NCBI RefSeq assembly: GCF_002019765.1
Contig: NZ_KV917380.1
Span: 1,106,707 to 1,170,706 of the forward strand
Direction: 5' to 3'
Origin: Shouchella oshimensis
GTDB lineage: Bacteria > Bacillota > Bacilli > Bacillales > Bacillaceae_D
Length of the DNA stretch: 64,000 nt
This document shows positions 18,393 to 30,270 of this stretch, in pieces (positions within the stretch are counted from its first letter, which is position 1; each line of letters opens with the position of its first letter). A program made the position numbers and the translations under genes. The notes below the pieces were generated by a model that did no database searches, was not told the DNA's origin, and saw nothing but the letters and a program-made list of their open reading frames with translations.

Positions 18393-18877
18393 GTAGACGA
18401 ACAAAGCGATACCCGGTGTCGAAAACGAATTCACTTTGGCAGCTTTATAAGACAGTCTCTTTCTGGAAAGTATTAAAGATATTTATTATCAGTCAAACTG
18501 CACGAATTACGCCTTCATTTCGTATAAAAAACTGGCTCTATCGCACGTTTTTGAATATGAAGATTGGCGACTACACAGCCTTTGCTTTAATGGTCATGGT
18601 CGATGCCATGTTTCCAGAGCGTATAAAGGTTGGCTCAAACACCATCATTGGATACAATACGACCATTTTGGCCCATGAATATCTTATTCATGAATACCGC
18701 TTAGGCGATGTCATCATTGGGGACGATGTGATGATCGGTGCAAATTGCACCATTCTACCTGGAGTTACTATTGGTGATCGAGCCGTAATTGGTGCAGGCA
18801 CTGTGGTACATAAGGATGTTGAACGTGATACATTTGTCGCTGGAAGTCCGATGCGTTTGATAAAGAGAAATGTTTAG
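18389..18877 (+). CDS. yvoF: Left-handed beta-helix acyltransferase, YvoF-like
   Basis: This 162-aa protein has hexapeptide-repeat sequence over about residues 60-155 (IKVGSNTIIGYNTTI...VIIGDDVMIGANCTILPGVTIG), typical of trimeric O-acetyltransferases that use acetyl-CoA. The N-terminal 50 residues are basic and partly helical. The acceptor is not known; sugars or cell-surface components are plausible. ATG 18389 overlaps the ppaX stop in the ATGA arrangement. It is the last gene of the hprK operon and is followed by a terminator. Confidence 0.82.
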   Translation: MSRRTKRYPVSKTNSLWQLYKTVSFWKVLKIFIISQTARITPSFRIKNWLYRTFLNMKIGDYTAFALMVMVDAMFPERIKVGSNTIIGYNTTILAHEYLIHEYRLGDVIIGDDVMIGANCTILPGVTIGDRAVIGAGTVVHKDVERDTFVAGSPMRLIKRNV

Positions 18878-18896
18878 TAGAACGAAAGGCTTGGAA

Positions 18897-18918
18897 ATCA
18901 AACCAAGTCTTTTTTTTA
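18897..18918 (+). terminator. Terminator after hprK-yvoF operon
   Basis: GGCTTGG pairs with CCAAGTC (one G-T pair) across an AAATCAAA loop, followed by eight T. Confidence 0.75.
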
Positions 18919-18931
18919 AACCTTGAGCTAG

Positions 18932-18960
18932 TTGACTTTCTAAGTGAACAAATGTAAACT
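18932..18960 (+). promoter_or_regulatory. Candidate promoter of the his operon
   Basis: TTGACT at 18932-18937 and TAAACT at 18955-18960 are separated by 17 bp. The leader to hisZ would be only about 52 nt, too short for a T-box riboswitch, and none is visible. Confidence 0.65.
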
Positions 18961-19018
18961 ATTAAAAAACTTTAATTCATTAGTGATTTACCAAACTAAA
19001 GCATTTGAGGTGTTTTCC

Positions 19019-20179
19019 TTGTCACAGCTATTTTTATTTGAGAAGCCTTTGGGGATGAGAGATCGGTTACCTCATCAACACCATTTGCAAAATAAAATTT
19101 CAACACAGTTATTGAAAACCATTGGGGAATGGGGATACGAAAAAGTTCAAACGCCTGCATTAGAATATTTTGAAACAGTGGGAAAGCTCTCGGCTATTCC
19201 AGATCAGCAGCTGTTTAAATGCTTTGACTTGTCAGGGAACACACTTGTGTTACGCCCTGATATGACTGCGCCTATTGCACGTCTTGTTTCCTCTACAATG
19301 AAAAAGGAATCGTTCCCATTACGCTTATCTTACCATTCGAATTTATACAGGGCTCAGCAATTAGAGGGAGGTAGACCAGCAGAATTTGAACAAGTTGGTG
19401 TGGAACTAATTGGTGATGCGACAACAAGCGGTGATAGTGAGATCGTTGTTCTTTTTCAAGAAGCAATGCAAACGATTGGCTTAGAGAAGTATCAGCTTGT
19501 TTTAGGGCATATCGGTTTTATTCGAGCGTTATTAAATGAGTTGGTGCCTGGAGAACAAGCTGAACAACTTCAACGTTCTTTATTTGAAAAAAATGACGTT
19601 GGTTATCGCGAAGCGGTCCATACGTATGAGCTTCCCTTGGATATTGAAAATCGCTTGATTCAATTGCTTGAGTTACGAGGTGATGCCCATGTGGTGGATG
19701 AAGCAGAGCAGTTGGTAACTTCAGATGAAGGTAAGAAAGCGATTGACGAATTGCGAGGCATCTGGGACGTTTTACAAGAAGAAGGGATTGAATCGTTTGT
19801 ACAATTTGATTTAAGCACGGTTCTTCATATGAGCTATTATACAGGTTTTGTATTTGAAGCTTTTCATGAAGATGTTGCACAAGCTTTAGGTGGTGGGGGA
19901 CGATACGACCAACTATTGAAAAAGTTTGGACGTACAGCTCCAGCGACAGGGTTTGGTTTACGAGTTGATTTACTTAGTGAAGTGTATTCACGAGAAAATG
20001 AGCCCGACCAAAAGTGGTGTGTGTTGTATCATCATTCCAGAAGGAAAGAAGCGTACAGCAAAGCCGCTGAATTACGTCAAAGTGGAAAAGCTGTTATTGT
20101 ACAAGATCAAGCTGGTCTATCAGAAAATTGGATGAACGAACAAGTAGAACTGGCGTATATTCATTTAGAAGAGGAGTAA
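19019..20179 (+). CDS. hisZ: ATP phosphoribosyltransferase regulatory subunit
   Basis: HisZ is a catalytically inactive histidyl-tRNA synthetase paralogue that assembles with short-form HisG to give active, histidine-feedback-sensitive ATP phosphoribosyltransferase. The class II synthetase-like core is evident ([35 protein letters not shown]). TTG 19019 lies six bases after GAGGTG and gives the family N-terminus and 386 aa; the open frame from 18944 overlaps the promoter and is rejected. It is the first gene of the his operon and directly precedes hisG. Confidence 0.93.
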   Translation: MSQLFLFEKPLGMRDRLPHQHHLQNKISTQLLKTIGEWGYEKVQTPALEYFETVGKLSAIPDQQLFKCFDLSGNTLVLRPDMTAPIARLVSSTMKKESFPLRLSYHSNLYRAQQLEGGRPAEFEQVGVELIGDATTSGDSEIVVLFQEAMQTIGLEKYQLVLGHIGFIRALLNELVPGEQAEQLQRSLFEKNDVGYREAVHTYELPLDIENRLIQLLELRGDAHVVDEAEQLVTSDEGKKAIDELRGIWDVLQEEGIESFVQFDLSTVLHMSYYTGFVFEAFHEDVAQALGGGGRYDQLLKKFGRTAPATGFGLRVDLLSEVYSRENEPDQKWCVLYHHSRRKEAYSKAAELRQSGKAVIVQDQAGLSENWMNEQVELAYIHLEEE

Positions 20180-20183
20180 GTAC

Positions 20184-20804
20184 ATGAGACCGCTGACGAT
20201 TGCGATGCCAAAAGGTCGAATTTTTGATGAAGCTGTAAAATTGTTACGCGCTGCAGGCTATCGTCTTCCTGAGACTTTTGAAGAATCGCGAAAATTAATT
20301 ATAGATGTACCTGAAGAACATTTGCGTTTTGTTTTAGCGAAGCCAATGGATGTTCCTACTTATGTAGAGCAAGGCGTAGCCGACGTAGGTGTTGCTGGAA
20401 AGGATGTCATGCTTGAAGAAAAGCGTGATGTTTATGAGATGCTTGATTTAAAAATTAGCTCTTGCTATTTAGCGGTAGCAAGTTTGCCAAACTATCAAAA
20501 AGGCGAATTGCACCCTAAAGTAGCCTCGAAATATCCGAATTTGGCTATTCAATATTTTAAGGAACAAGGGGAGCAAGTAGAAGTCATTAAACTGAATGGT
20601 TCTATTGAACTCGCGCCTATAATGGGTCTCGCGAATCGTATTGTTGATATTGTTTCAACTGGTCAAACTTTAAAAGATAATGGATTAGTTGAGTTAGAAA
20701 AAATTCAAGAAATCACCTCGCGATTTATTGTCAACGCGTCGAGCTATCGTTTAAAAGGCAAAGAGATTCAGAGAATGATTAAACAGCTTCAAGCTGTAGT
20801 GTAG
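20184..20804 (+). CDS. hisG: ATP phosphoribosyltransferase catalytic subunit, short form
   Basis: HisG catalyses the first step of histidine synthesis, joining ATP and PRPP. At 206 aa it is the short form lacking the C-terminal regulatory domain, which fits the adjacent hisZ. The N-terminus [18 protein letters not shown] and the PRPP-binding loop near DIVSTGQTL are diagnostic. ATG 20184 lies 4 bp after hisZ. Confidence 0.96.
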   Translation: MRPLTIAMPKGRIFDEAVKLLRAAGYRLPETFEESRKLIIDVPEEHLRFVLAKPMDVPTYVEQGVADVGVAGKDVMLEEKRDVYEMLDLKISSCYLAVASLPNYQKGELHPKVASKYPNLAIQYFKEQGEQVEVIKLNGSIELAPIMGLANRIVDIVSTGQTLKDNGLVELEKIQEITSRFIVNASSYRLKGKEIQRMIKQLQAVV

Positions 20805-20815
20805 GAGGCTACTAG

Positions 20816-22099
20816 ATGCAGTTTATACGTCTAGAGAAAGAAGATACTGTCGTGCCTAAGAATCTTCGTTTACAAGAGAATGAAAGAGCTGTTCAAAGCG
20901 TTGCAACGATTCTTGAACAAGTAAAAGTAGAAGGCGATAAAGCGTTAGTTGCGCTAACGAAGCAATTTGACAAGGCAACTGTTTCCTCATTTCTTGTAAC
21001 AAAAGAAGAGATTGAGACTGCCTATGGAACCATTCGTAATGAGGAGCTTGACGCGATTAAGCAGGCAATTAAAAATGTCACAGATTATCATGAAGAACAA
21101 ATTAAAACATCGTGGATGATAACTAGAAAGGATGGGTCCTTGCTAGGCCAAAAAGTAACGCCTCTAGAAGCCGTCGGGCTCTATGTCCCTGGTGGTAAAG
21201 CTGCGTATCCTTCTTCTGTTATTATGAATGCAGTTCCCGCTCTTGTTGCAGGCGTTGAAAGGATCGCTATCGCATCCCCACCAGATCCATTCGGCCATCT
21301 TCCAGCAGGTGTTCTCGTTGCTGCAAATGAATTAGGCATCCAATCTATCTATAAGGTTGGTGGTGCTCAAGCGATTGCTGCTTTTGCTTTTGGTACAGAA
21401 TCTATTGCCAAAGTCGACAAAATTACTGGCCCTGGAAACCAATATGTGGCGTTAGCAAAACGAGCAGTGTTTGGAGAAGTTGATATTGATATGATCGCTG
21501 GTCCTAGTGAAATTTGTGTGTTAGCGGATGAAGGTGCAAACCCATCATACATTGCAGCTGACTTACTGTCGCAAGCTGAACACGACGAAATGGCATCGGC
21601 TATACTTGTAACGACGTCCAATTCATTAGCTGAAGCGGTTCGAGATGAAGTAATAAACCAGCTTAATGAACTACCTAATTCTGAGATTGCAAGGCAAGCA
21701 ATTTCGGACTATGGGCAGGTTTTCATCTGTTCTTCTGCTAATCAAGCCATTGATGTAGTCAATGAATTGGCATGTGAACATGTTGAAATTATGACAGAAG
21801 ACCCGATGGAGATGGTAGGGAAAATAAAGCATGCAGGTGCTATATTTATCGGCCCCTACAGTGCAGAGGTTGTTGGTGATTATATGGCAGGACCGAGTCA
21901 CGTCTTGCCTACAAATGGGACAGCTCGTTTTTCAAGTCCATTGTCAGTAGATGATTTCATCAAAAAAACAAGCGTTATTTCATACAGTAAAGCAGCGTTT
22001 CAAGGAGATGCTCAAGCGATTATGACGTTAGCTCGAATGGAAGGGCTAGAAGCCCATGCAAGAGCGATCGAAGTTCGATTAAAGGAGGAGACGAAATGA
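20816..22099 (+). CDS. hisD: Histidinol dehydrogenase
   Basis: HisD carries out the last two oxidations, histidinol to histidine, using NAD+ and zinc. Diagnostic stretches are [25 protein letters not shown] and DMIAGPSEI, and the zinc-ligand region QAEHDE. The length of 427 aa is normal. ATG 20816 follows TAGGAGG. It overlaps hisB by 4 bp. Confidence 0.97.
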   Translation: MQFIRLEKEDTVVPKNLRLQENERAVQSVATILEQVKVEGDKALVALTKQFDKATVSSFLVTKEEIETAYGTIRNEELDAIKQAIKNVTDYHEEQIKTSWMITRKDGSLLGQKVTPLEAVGLYVPGGKAAYPSSVIMNAVPALVAGVERIAIASPPDPFGHLPAGVLVAANELGIQSIYKVGGAQAIAAFAFGTESIAKVDKITGPGNQYVALAKRAVFGEVDIDMIAGPSEICVLADEGANPSYIAADLLSQAEHDEMASAILVTTSNSLAEAVRDEVINQLNELPNSEIARQAISDYGQVFICSSANQAIDVVNELACEHVEIMTEDPMEMVGKIKHAGAIFIGPYSAEVVGDYMAGPSHVLPTNGTARFSSPLSVDDFIKKTSVISYSKAAFQGDAQAIMTLARMEGLEAHARAIEVRLKEETK

Positions 22100-22683
22100 G
22101 TCGAGAGGCTTCTATTAAGCGAAAGACCGGAGAAACAGATATTCAATTAAGCGTCCAATTAGATGGTGAAGGACAAATTGAGTTAAACACAGGTGTTCCT
22201 TTTCTCGAACACATGCTGCATTTATTTGCAAAGCATGGACAATTTGATCTAACTGTCCAAGCTGAGGGGGATATAGAAGTCGATGCCCACCATACAACTG
22301 AAGACATAGCGATCTGTTTAGGGGAAGCGTTTAAACGTGCACTTGGTTCAAAAGAGGGAATACGACGTTATGGATCGGCGATTGTCCCAATGGATGACGC
22401 TCTTGCTCAAGTTGTAGTCGATTTAAGCAATCGCCCTCACTTAGAATATCGTGTGGAGCTTCCGAGTGAAACTGTGGGAACGTTTGATACAGAATTAGTT
22501 CGAGAATTTTTTTGGAAGCTCGCTTTAGAAGCTAGAATGAACGTACACATTGTTGTTCACTATGGACACAATACCCACCATATTATTGAAGCCATTTTTA
22601 AAGCATGTGCCAGAGCCCTTCGTGAAGCCGCAAGTATTGATCCAAATCAGAGAGGGCTTATGTCGACGAAGGGGATGCTCTAA
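22096..22683 (+). CDS. hisB: Imidazoleglycerol-phosphate dehydratase
   Basis: This is the monofunctional dehydratase (195 aa), without the histidinol-phosphatase domain found in enterobacterial HisB. Metal-binding motifs are visible as two HHxxE sets, DAHHTTED and [12 protein letters not shown] 22096 overlaps the hisD stop. The missing phosphatase activity must come from a gene outside this window. Confidence 0.97.
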   Translation: MSREASIKRKTGETDIQLSVQLDGEGQIELNTGVPFLEHMLHLFAKHGQFDLTVQAEGDIEVDAHHTTEDIAICLGEAFKRALGSKEGIRRYGSAIVPMDDALAQVVVDLSNRPHLEYRVELPSETVGTFDTELVREFFWKLALEARMNVHIVVHYGHNTHHIIEAIFKACARALREAASIDPNQRGLMSTKGML

Positions 22684-23315
22684 TGATTGGTATTATTGAT
22701 TATGGCATGGGCAACCTTCATTCTGTTTCGAAAGCGTTAGAACGACTACAATTTCCCTATCTTATTAGCGGTAAGCCAGATGAATTAATAGAATGCGATG
22801 CATTTATTTTGCCAGGAGTAGGGGCCTTTCCTGATGCTATGAAAAATTTAGAGGGAACCGGTTTACGCACGTTTCTCGACCAGCATGTATATCAGCTAAA
22901 ACCACTATTAGGCATTTGCTTAGGCATGCAGCTCTTATTTGAAAGAAGCACAGAATATGGAGAAACGGAAGGACTCGCTTATTTAAAAGGAAATGTGATC
23001 CATTTTTCTGAAAAACAACACCATGCACATTCATCATTAAAAATTCCTCATATGGGCTGGAATCGACTTGCTTTTTTAAATGAAAAAGCAAGCACAGGAG
23101 GCATTGAAGAGGGCTATGTCTATTTCGTTCATTCCTACGTTGTAGAAGCGCCTGATGAGCTAATGGCTGCAAAAGCAGACTATGGGTGTGATGTGCCTGC
23201 AATCGTTGAGAAAGACCTCGTTTTCGGAATGCAATTTCATCCTGAAAAGAGTGGACAAGTAGGTACGGCATTGTTAAAACGATTTTGTGAACTGGCAGAA
23301 AAGGGAGTGGAATGA
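22683..23315 (+). CDS. hisH: Imidazole glycerol phosphate synthase, glutaminase subunit
   Basis: HisH is the class I glutamine amidotransferase that feeds ammonia to HisF. The nucleophile elbow GICLGMQLLF holds the catalytic Cys near residue 80, and the His-Glu pair is in MQFHPEKS near residues 184-188. The length is 210 aa. Start ATG overlaps the hisB stop by one base (TAATG). Confidence 0.96.
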   Translation: MIGIIDYGMGNLHSVSKALERLQFPYLISGKPDELIECDAFILPGVGAFPDAMKNLEGTGLRTFLDQHVYQLKPLLGICLGMQLLFERSTEYGETEGLAYLKGNVIHFSEKQHHAHSSLKIPHMGWNRLAFLNEKASTGGIEEGYVYFVHSYVVEAPDELMAAKADYGCDVPAIVEKDLVFGMQFHPEKSGQVGTALLKRFCELAEKGVE

Positions 23316-24056
23316 ATGGGGATGACGATTTATCCAGCAATCGATATTTTAAATGGACAGTGTGTTCGCTTAGAGCAAGGCGATTATGAAAAAAACACGG
23401 TGTATAGTCATTCACCGCTACAAACTGCGCAATCCTTTCAAGATTCGGGTGCCAAATGGGTTCACATTGTTGATTTAGATGGAGCAAAAAAGAAAAAGCC
23501 TGTTAACAATCAACTTATAGCAGAAATTGCAGCCAAATTGACGATTCCAGTACAAGTTGGTGGTGGCATTCGTACAGAGGAAGACATTGCTTACTATTTA
23601 AATCTTGGTGTAAAACGAGTGATTTTAGGAAGTGTAGCGGTCAATAACTTGGCGTTTACGAAAGAGATGGTAAAAAAGTATGGTGAGGCAATCGTAATTG
23701 GCTTAGATGCACGAGATGGATTAGTAGCAACAGAGGGTTGGGTTGAAACATCAAGTGTTCAAGCAGAAGTGTTAGCTGGAACCCTACTTGATTCAGGTGT
23801 AAAAACAATTGTTTATACGGACATTTCAAAGGATGGTATGCTTGAAGGACCAAATATTGCCGCTTGCGAAAAACTGGCGAACGTAGCTGGGGACAGAGCG
23901 CAAATCATTGCTTCAGGTGGCGTGAGTCAGCTTCAAGATTTAGAATCCATTCGTCACACGACGATTTCCGGAGTCATTGTTGGTAAGGCACTTTATGCCA
24001 ATCGTTTTTCCTTGGAAGAAGCAGTGAAAGTAGGCGAGGAAACGAATGCTAACTAA
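23316..24056 (+). CDS. hisA: ProFAR isomerase (1-(5-phosphoribosyl)-5-[(5-phosphoribosylamino)methylideneamino]imidazole-4-carboxamide isomerase)
   Basis: HisA is a TIM-barrel isomerase acting just before HisF-HisH. It shows YPAIDIL (catalytic Asp near residue 10), [19 protein letters not shown] and ASGGVSQ, the expected phosphate-binding motifs. ATG 23316 lies eight bases after AAGGGAG; a second ATG two codons on is possible. The length is about 246 aa. It overlaps hisF by 11 bp. Confidence 0.96.
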   Translation: MGMTIYPAIDILNGQCVRLEQGDYEKNTVYSHSPLQTAQSFQDSGAKWVHIVDLDGAKKKKPVNNQLIAEIAAKLTIPVQVGGGIRTEEDIAYYLNLGVKRVILGSVAVNNLAFTKEMVKKYGEAIVIGLDARDGLVATEGWVETSSVQAEVLAGTLLDSGVKTIVYTDISKDGMLEGPNIAACEKLANVAGDRAQIIASGGVSQLQDLESIRHTTISGVIVGKALYANRFSLEEAVKVGEETNAN

Positions 24057-24804
24057 ACGTATTATCCCATGTTTAGATGTGAAAGAAGGAAGAGTCGTAA
24101 AAGGAACACAATTTCTCTCACTACGAGATGCTGGCGATCCAGTAGAGCTTGCTCGCTATTATGATGAGCAAGGTGCTGACGAACTTGTTTTCTTAGATAT
24201 TTCGGCATCTCATGAAGGTAGAAAAACGATGTTAGATGTTGTGGAACAAGTAGCTGCGTCTATTTCTATCCCATTTACAGTTGGTGGGGGTATTAATACA
24301 AACGAAAACATTCGGAACATTTTACAAGCGGGTGCGGATAAAGTTTCGTTAAATACAGCAGCACTCATAAGACCCGAATTTATTGAAGAAGCAGCTCGTT
24401 TCTTTGGTTCACAATGTATTGTTGTTGCCATTGATGCTAAGTATGACTCTATAACCGATACTTGGAAAGTCTATACGCATGGTGGTCGTAAAGAGACTGA
24501 TTGGACAGCTGAAGCTTGGGCTAAGGAAGCGGTTCAATTAGGAGCAGGAGAACTGCTTGTCACAAGTATGGATAAAGATGGTGAGAAATCGGGCTTTGAT
24601 GTAGCTCTTTTGAAAAAGTTAACTAATTGTGTAAATGTACCTATTATTGCTTCAGGAGGTGCAGGAGAAGCGATTCATTTTGTTGATGTCTTTCAAGAAG
24701 CAGCTGTGGATGCGGCTCTGGCAGCATCGATTTTTCATTATAAAGAAACAACGATTCGTGCCGTGAAAAGGGTATTAAAAGAAAAAGGAGTGCATGTACG
24801 ATGA
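24046..24804 (+). CDS. hisF: Imidazole glycerol phosphate synthase, cyclase subunit
   Basis: HisF is the TIM-barrel cyclase that receives ammonia from HisH and yields imidazole glycerol phosphate and AICAR. The N-terminus [20 protein letters not shown] and the motifs [11 protein letters not shown] and ASGGAGE are diagnostic; catalytic Asp residues are expected in CLDV and SMDKDG. The length is 252 aa. It overlaps hisIE by 4 bp. Confidence 0.97.
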   Translation: MLTKRIIPCLDVKEGRVVKGTQFLSLRDAGDPVELARYYDEQGADELVFLDISASHEGRKTMLDVVEQVAASISIPFTVGGGINTNENIRNILQAGADKVSLNTAALIRPEFIEEAARFFGSQCIVVAIDAKYDSITDTWKVYTHGGRKETDWTAEAWAKEAVQLGAGELLVTSMDKDGEKSGFDVALLKKLTNCVNVPIIASGGAGEAIHFVDVFQEAAVDAALAASIFHYKETTIRAVKRVLKEKGVHVR

Positions 24805-25415
24805 CGAACGTTCAATTTAACGAAAATGGCCTTGTACCAGCCATTGTCCAAGATGCCCAAACAAAGGAAGTGTTGACGTTAGCGTACATGAACCAAGAAG
24901 CACTCGACTTAACGATTAAAACGAAAGAATCGTGGTTTTATAGTCGTTCTAGAAATGAACTTTGGAATAAAGGCGCAACGTCAGGGAATAAGCAGAAAGT
25001 GATTGACATCCGTTATGATTGTGATCAAGATGCTATTTTGCTTCTCGTTCATCCCGAAGGTCCTGCTTGCCATACCGGAGCAGTAAGTTGCTTTCAAGGC
25101 GACGGTGAAAGCGATAGAAATGATCGTGACCCATTTGCCATACTTAAATCACTTGAAAAAACAATTGCTAATCGGAAAGAACATATGCCAGAAGGTGCTT
25201 ACACAACGTACCTCTTTACAGAAGGGATTGATAAAATCCTTAAAAAGGTTGGTGAAGAGGCTAGTGAGGTTATTATTGCAGCGAAGAATGACGATCAAAC
25301 AGAGATGCATTGGGAAGTCGCTGATCTATTCTATCACCTCCTTGTCCTATTAGAAGAAAAAAAGATCCCATTAGCAGCTATTATGAAAACGCTAGAGCAG
25401 CGTCATAAAGTCTAG
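24801..25415 (+). CDS. hisI: Bifunctional phosphoribosyl-AMP cyclohydrolase / phosphoribosyl-ATP pyrophosphatase
   Basis: This 204-aa fusion has the HisI cyclohydrolase domain at about residues 1-110 ([14 protein letters not shown]; metal ligands DCDQDA and Cys in GPACHTG) and the HisE pyrophosphohydrolase domain at about 115-204 ([15 protein letters not shown]). It performs steps 2 and 3 of the pathway. It is the last gene of the operon and a terminator follows. hisC and a histidinol-phosphate phosphatase are absent from the cluster. Confidence 0.95.
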   Translation: MTNVQFNENGLVPAIVQDAQTKEVLTLAYMNQEALDLTIKTKESWFYSRSRNELWNKGATSGNKQKVIDIRYDCDQDAILLLVHPEGPACHTGAVSCFQGDGESDRNDRDPFAILKSLEKTIANRKEHMPEGAYTTYLFTEGIDKILKKVGEEASEVIIAAKNDDQTEMHWEVADLFYHLLVLLEEKKIPLAAIMKTLEQRHKV

Positions 25416-25422
25416 AATTCCG

Positions 25423-25460
25423 AAAAAAGTCAACGATCCGTTGACTTTTTTCTTTTTTTT
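25423..25460 (+). terminator. Terminator after the his operon
   Basis: AAAAAAGTCAACG pairs with CGTTGACTTTTTT across ATC, followed by further T residues. Confidence 0.9.
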
Positions 25461-25545
25461 AGCAAAAATGTAGTCGGAACGAGAGCTGGAATAAGCTATA
25501 ATAAATACTTGAGCATAGATTAGATTTGCTTGGAGGTAACAACGG

Positions 25546-26625
25546 ATGATGCGTAAAAAGCAATCAAGTAATAAAATTCATTCAAATGTCGTCATCCCTT
25601 TTTATCGAAGTGGCGATTATTTCTTTCATAAAGGATTGGCTGCATTTCAAGATAAGCGTTTATCCCGTGCAGCGAAGCTATTTGAACGAGCTGTGAAACT
25701 AACGGAAACAGAACCGATTTTTAAAATACAATTAGCTGCAGTATTAACAGAGCTTGGTGAATATGAGCGTTCCAATGAGTTGCTTCATCAAATTATAGAG
25801 ACGAACAACGATGAGCATCCGGTATGTCATTTCTTTATTGCGAACAATGAAGTGTTTCTTGGCCATTTCTTTCAAGCGGAAAAGCATGTTACCCGTTATT
25901 TAGCATTGGAACCAGAAGGAGCATTTGTTGACGATGCAAAAGAATTAGCTGAGCTATTTGAAGAGGATCCTCTTGATGAAGAAGAGAAGGAAGAAGAGTC
26001 ATTAAATAACCATGAGAATGCATGGATCCTCTTAACTGAAGGAAATGTAAGAGAGGCTATTCCACTGCTTAAAAAGGTTCTTGATATACAGCCTGAAAAT
26101 TGGGCAGCTCAAAACCATTTAGCAGAGGCCTTTTTTCGGACGGGACAAGAACAATTGGCTTTCGATAAATGTGAAGAGATTTTGGAATCCGATCAGGGTA
26201 ATTTACTGGCACTTTGTAATATAGCCGTATTTCATTATCAACTAGGCTATACAACTAAGGCAAACCAATTTGGAGAGATCTTAAAAAAGATCCAACCAAT
26301 TCACCATGATTCTAAAATTCGTCTTTTACATGTTCTTTGCCACATTGGTGCGTATGAGGAAGTAGCTGTACGCAAAAAAGATCATACACTGCTAAAAGAG
26401 CATTCGCTTTTTCACTGTTTTGCTGTAGCAGACTATCATGTTGGAAATGTTGAGTCAGCAATTGACTTGATGAAAGAAGCGATTAGTAACGGTGATAAAA
26501 AAGCGGAAACTTGTATGACGAAAATGGAACGTGGCGAAAGCGACTCTGTTTTCTTCTCAATGATGGAACGTGAGGCAGGCTTGAGCATGTTAGTAGACAA
26601 TCAGCCAGAGACTCCGCTAGGATAA
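25546..26625 (+). CDS. Tetratricopeptide repeat protein (YvcD position)
   Basis: This 359-aa soluble protein is made of TPR-like helical repeats, clearest at about residues 20-115 (HKGLAAFQDKRLSRAAKLFERAVKL) and about 155-245, separated by an acidic stretch (EEDPLDEEEKEEE). ATG 25546 follows GGAGGT. A TATAAT lies at 25497-25502 but with no convincing -35. Position between hisI and trxB corresponds to B. subtilis yvcD. TPR proteins act as protein-protein scaffolds; partner and role are unknown here. Confidence 0.75.
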   Translation: MMRKKQSSNKIHSNVVIPFYRSGDYFFHKGLAAFQDKRLSRAAKLFERAVKLTETEPIFKIQLAAVLTELGEYERSNELLHQIIETNNDEHPVCHFFIANNEVFLGHFFQAEKHVTRYLALEPEGAFVDDAKELAELFEEDPLDEEEKEEESLNNHENAWILLTEGNVREAIPLLKKVLDIQPENWAAQNHLAEAFFRTGQEQLAFDKCEEILESDQGNLLALCNIAVFHYQLGYTTKANQFGEILKKIQPIHHDSKIRLLHVLCHIGAYEEVAVRKKDHTLLKEHSLFHCFAVADYHVGNVESAIDLMKEAISNGDKKAETCMTKMERGESDSVFFSMMEREAGLSMLVDNQPETPLG

Positions 26626-26723
26626 GAATGAAACGGATAAGATATTCGAAATAGAAAAGACTACAAGAAGAGTGGGTCTTCTTTAGATGAGGCGCATGGA
26701 TAAGAGAGATGACTGGCGCGTAA

Positions 26724-27689
<966 letters not shown>

Positions 27690-27789
27690 AGATATTTTCT
27701 TTTAAAGTATCTGTAACCTATTTGAAACAGAGGGGTGCTAAAATAAGAATTGTAATTGACCCCCTTTTTTATTATAGAGTTTTCTTGAT

Positions 27790-27819
27790 GAGCGCGGATG
27801 GAATCCGTGCTCTTTTTTT
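27790..27819 (+). terminator. Terminator after trxB
   Basis: GAGCGCGGAT pairs with ATCCGTGCTC (one G-T pair) across GGA, followed by seven T. Confidence 0.88.
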
Positions 27820-27843
27820 GTCTTTTCAAAGAAGGGAGAATCA

Positions 27844-27872
27844 TTGTCGCTTTTCTCATTTAACTGTATACT
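27844..27872 (+). promoter_or_regulatory. Candidate promoter for yvcI-rapZ-yvcK-whiA-crh
   Basis: TTGTCG at 27844-27849 and TATACT at 27867-27872 are separated by 17 bp. It lies after the trxB terminator and 28 bp before the Nudix gene. Confidence 0.65.
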
Positions 27873-27900
27873 ATAGAATTAGGAACGTGGGGTGATGAAG

Positions 27901-28368
27901 TTGCAACGGATAACCAATTGTATTTTAACTTCTAAAGAACAATGCCTTTTGTTGCAAAAGCCAAGTAAAGGCTGGTGGGTCGCTCCAGGTGGGAAAATGG
28001 AACCAACAGAGACGATTCAAGAAGCAGCGATTAGAGAATTGAAAGAAGAAACAGGTCTTCTTGTGATGCAGCCAGAACTTCAAGCCGTTACAACAATGGT
28101 GATTGTAAATGAAGACGATAGCATTCAGAATGAGTGGATGATGTTTACCTTTAAAGCTGTTGAAGCTTCAGGTCAACTGTTTAAACATTCTCCTGAAGGA
28201 AAGTTGCAGTGGCAACCTAATCAAGCATATCAAACCTTGCCAATGGCTGAAGGGGATCGGCTTATATTCGATCATGTCTTTCACGGTGAGGGAATTTTAT
28301 ATAGCACGTTTTATTATGATACATCCCATAATTTATTAAAAGAAAGAAGAAGTTCGGCTTCTACGTAA
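27901..28368 (+). CDS. yvcI: Nudix hydrolase, YvcI-like
   Basis: This Nudix-family pyrophosphohydrolase of about 155 aa carries the Nudix box from about residue 36 ([21 protein letters not shown], with the REL.EE metal-binding core). The likely start is TTG 27901 behind GGGGTGATG, giving LQRITNCIL, in line with the YvcI N-terminus; ATG 27895 is possible but sits inside the ribosome binding site. Substrate is unknown; a nucleoside diphosphate derivative is the generic expectation. It heads the yvcI-rapZ-yvcK-whiA-crh unit. Confidence 0.85.
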   Translation: MQRITNCILTSKEQCLLLQKPSKGWWVAPGGKMEPTETIQEAAIRELKEETGLLVMQPELQAVTTMVIVNEDDSIQNEWMMFTFKAVEASGQLFKHSPEGKLQWQPNQAYQTLPMAEGDRLIFDHVFHGEGILYSTFYYDTSHNLLKERRSSAST

Positions 28369-28381
28369 GGAGGGCTCGACG

Positions 28382-29272
28382 TTGAAAAGTGCAGATGTAG
28401 AGGTTGTCGTTATAACTGGAATGTCTGGTGCAGGGAAAACGGTAGCTGTGCAAAGCTTTGAAGATTTAGGCTATTATTGCGTTGACAACCTTCCTCCAGC
28501 ACTGTTGCCTAAGTTCATTGATCTAATTGAAGGCGGCGTTGATAAAGTAACAAAAGTGGCTTTAGTGATGGACTTAAGAGGACAATCATTTTTTGATGAA
28601 TTTTTTCAAGCAATAGATTCACTTCGTGAGGAACCGGCAGAACGGATTCACATTCAAATTTTGTACTTAGATGCCAAAGATGCTAAGCTCGTGCAGCGTT
28701 ATAAAGAGACAAGGCGGACGCACCCATTAGCTAAGAGTGGATTACCATTAGAAGGAATAAAGAAAGAGCGTGAACTTCTTGAAGAAATGAAGGGAAGAGC
28801 ACAGCAAATTATTGATACAACTGAATTAAAGCCTGTTCAGCTACGTTCAAAAATTATGGAGCGCTTTTCATCTAATGTCAGTGAGTCATTTACGATTCAT
28901 TTTGTCTCGTTTGGGTTCAAGTATGGGATTCCAATTGATGCAGATGTTGTGTTTGATGTTCGCTTTTTACCTAATCCGCACTATTTAGATGAACTACGGC
29001 CAAAAACCGGTCTTCAATCCGAAGTTTCATCTTACGTATTAAAGTGGAAAGAAACGAAGCAATTTTTAGATAAATTAACGGATTTGTTTGATTTTACGCT
29101 TCCACACTATAAACGAGAAGGGAAAAGTCAAGTCGTTATAGGCATAGGGTGTACAGGGGGTCAACATCGTTCCGTAACACTTGCTGAATATTTAGCAGAC
29201 CATTACAACCCACACTATAATGTATATGCATCCCATCGTGACATCGATAAGAGGAAGGCTAACTCCTTATGA
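28382..29272 (+). CDS. rapZ: RNase adapter / nucleotide-binding protein RapZ (YvcJ)
   Basis: This P-loop ATP/GTPase has GMSGAGKT near residues 14-21 and a C-terminal domain with [10 protein letters not shown]. In E. coli RapZ directs RNase E to the small RNA GlmZ; in B. subtilis YvcJ influences competence and its direct target is less clear. TTG 28382 lies behind AAGGAGGG. The length is 296 aa. It overlaps yvcK by 4 bp, an arrangement conserved throughout Firmicutes. Confidence 0.93.
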   Translation: MKSADVEVVVITGMSGAGKTVAVQSFEDLGYYCVDNLPPALLPKFIDLIEGGVDKVTKVALVMDLRGQSFFDEFFQAIDSLREEPAERIHIQILYLDAKDAKLVQRYKETRRTHPLAKSGLPLEGIKKERELLEEMKGRAQQIIDTTELKPVQLRSKIMERFSSNVSESFTIHFVSFGFKYGIPIDADVVFDVRFLPNPHYLDELRPKTGLQSEVSSYVLKWKETKQFLDKLTDLFDFTLPHYKREGKSQVVIGIGCTGGQHRSVTLAEYLADHYNPHYNVYASHRDIDKRKANSL

Positions 29273-30222
29273 GAAAAAAAGTTGTCGTAATTGGCGGCGG
29301 AACAGGGCTATCTGTCATCTTAAAAGGATTAAAGACATACCCTGTGGATATTACAGCCATAGTAACGGTTGCCGATGACGGTGGTAGCTCTGGCATACTA
29401 AGAAAAGAATTAGATATTCCTCCTCCAGGAGATGTTCGAAATGTTCTAGTGGCGCTAGCTGAAGTAGAGCCATTAGTGGAAGAGTTATTTCAACATCGAT
29501 TTGCGAGTGGTGACGGATTAAATGGTCACTCACTTGGAAACTTATTATTGGCAGGCATGACCTCTATAACTGGTGACTTTCAGAAGGGGATTGCCACATT
29601 AAGTCGGGTATTAAACGTTCGAGGAAATGTTTTACCTGCAGCGAATAAGAGTATTATTTTACATGCTGAAATGGAAGACGGTACTCATGTAAGTGGTGAA
29701 TCAAAAATTCCCCTTGCTGAAAAGAAAATTAAGCGTGTTTATTTAACACCAGAGGAAATCTCTCCATTAGCAGAAACGTTACATGCACTAAAAACAGCAG
29801 ACTTGATTGTTTTAGGTCCTGGTTCTCTTTATACGAGTATTTTGCCGAATTTATTAGTACCAGGAATTGTTGAAGCTATTATGACTTCAAATGCAAAAAG
29901 AGCTTATATTTGTAACGTTATGACTCAAGCTGGTGAAACGGATCATTATGCAGTCTCAGATCATGTTCAAGCTATTCTTACCCATTGCCAAAGCCAAATT
30001 GTGCAGCATGTGTTAGTCAATCATCAACAGTTGACAGAAACAGCTCTTTCCCGTTACCGCATTGAAAAAGCTGAGCAGGTTGTTATTGACGAACAAAAGT
30101 TAAAAGAATTAGGTGTTTCGATTATAAAAGATCAGTTTGTGGTAGAATCAGATTATAAGCTTAGGCACGATGCAAAAAGAGTGTCTGAAGCATTATTAAG
30201 TTTATTGGATTTAGAGAAATAA
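29269..30222 (+). CDS. yvcK: Gluconeogenesis factor YvcK (CofD-like)
   Basis: YvcK is a UDP-sugar-binding protein required in B. subtilis for growth on gluconeogenic carbon sources and for normal localisation of PBP1. It belongs to the CofD-like fold: [14 protein letters not shown] near the N-terminus, [22 protein letters not shown] and GPGSLYTSI. The length is 317 aa. ATG overlaps the rapZ stop. Its position with whiA and crh is conserved. Confidence 0.93.
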   Translation: MRKKVVVIGGGTGLSVILKGLKTYPVDITAIVTVADDGGSSGILRKELDIPPPGDVRNVLVALAEVEPLVEELFQHRFASGDGLNGHSLGNLLLAGMTSITGDFQKGIATLSRVLNVRGNVLPAANKSIILHAEMEDGTHVSGESKIPLAEKKIKRVYLTPEEISPLAETLHALKTADLIVLGPGSLYTSILPNLLVPGIVEAIMTSNAKRAYICNVMTQAGETDHYAVSDHVQAILTHCQSQIVQHVLVNHQQLTETALSRYRIEKAEQVVIDEQKLKELGVSIIKDQFVVESDYKLRHDAKRVSEALLSLLDLEK

Positions 30223-30270
30223 AGAGTAAGAACGCATGTTGGATCCGTTCAGTTAGAAAGGGTGGTCGGC

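Noticed and set aside
18944-19018. N-terminal extension of HisZ
   Set aside because: It overlaps the his promoter and is not present in the family; TTG 19019 has GAGGTG before it.
18919-19018. T-box or other riboswitch for histidine genes
   Set aside because: The leader is about 50 nt and lacks T-box and specifier structures.
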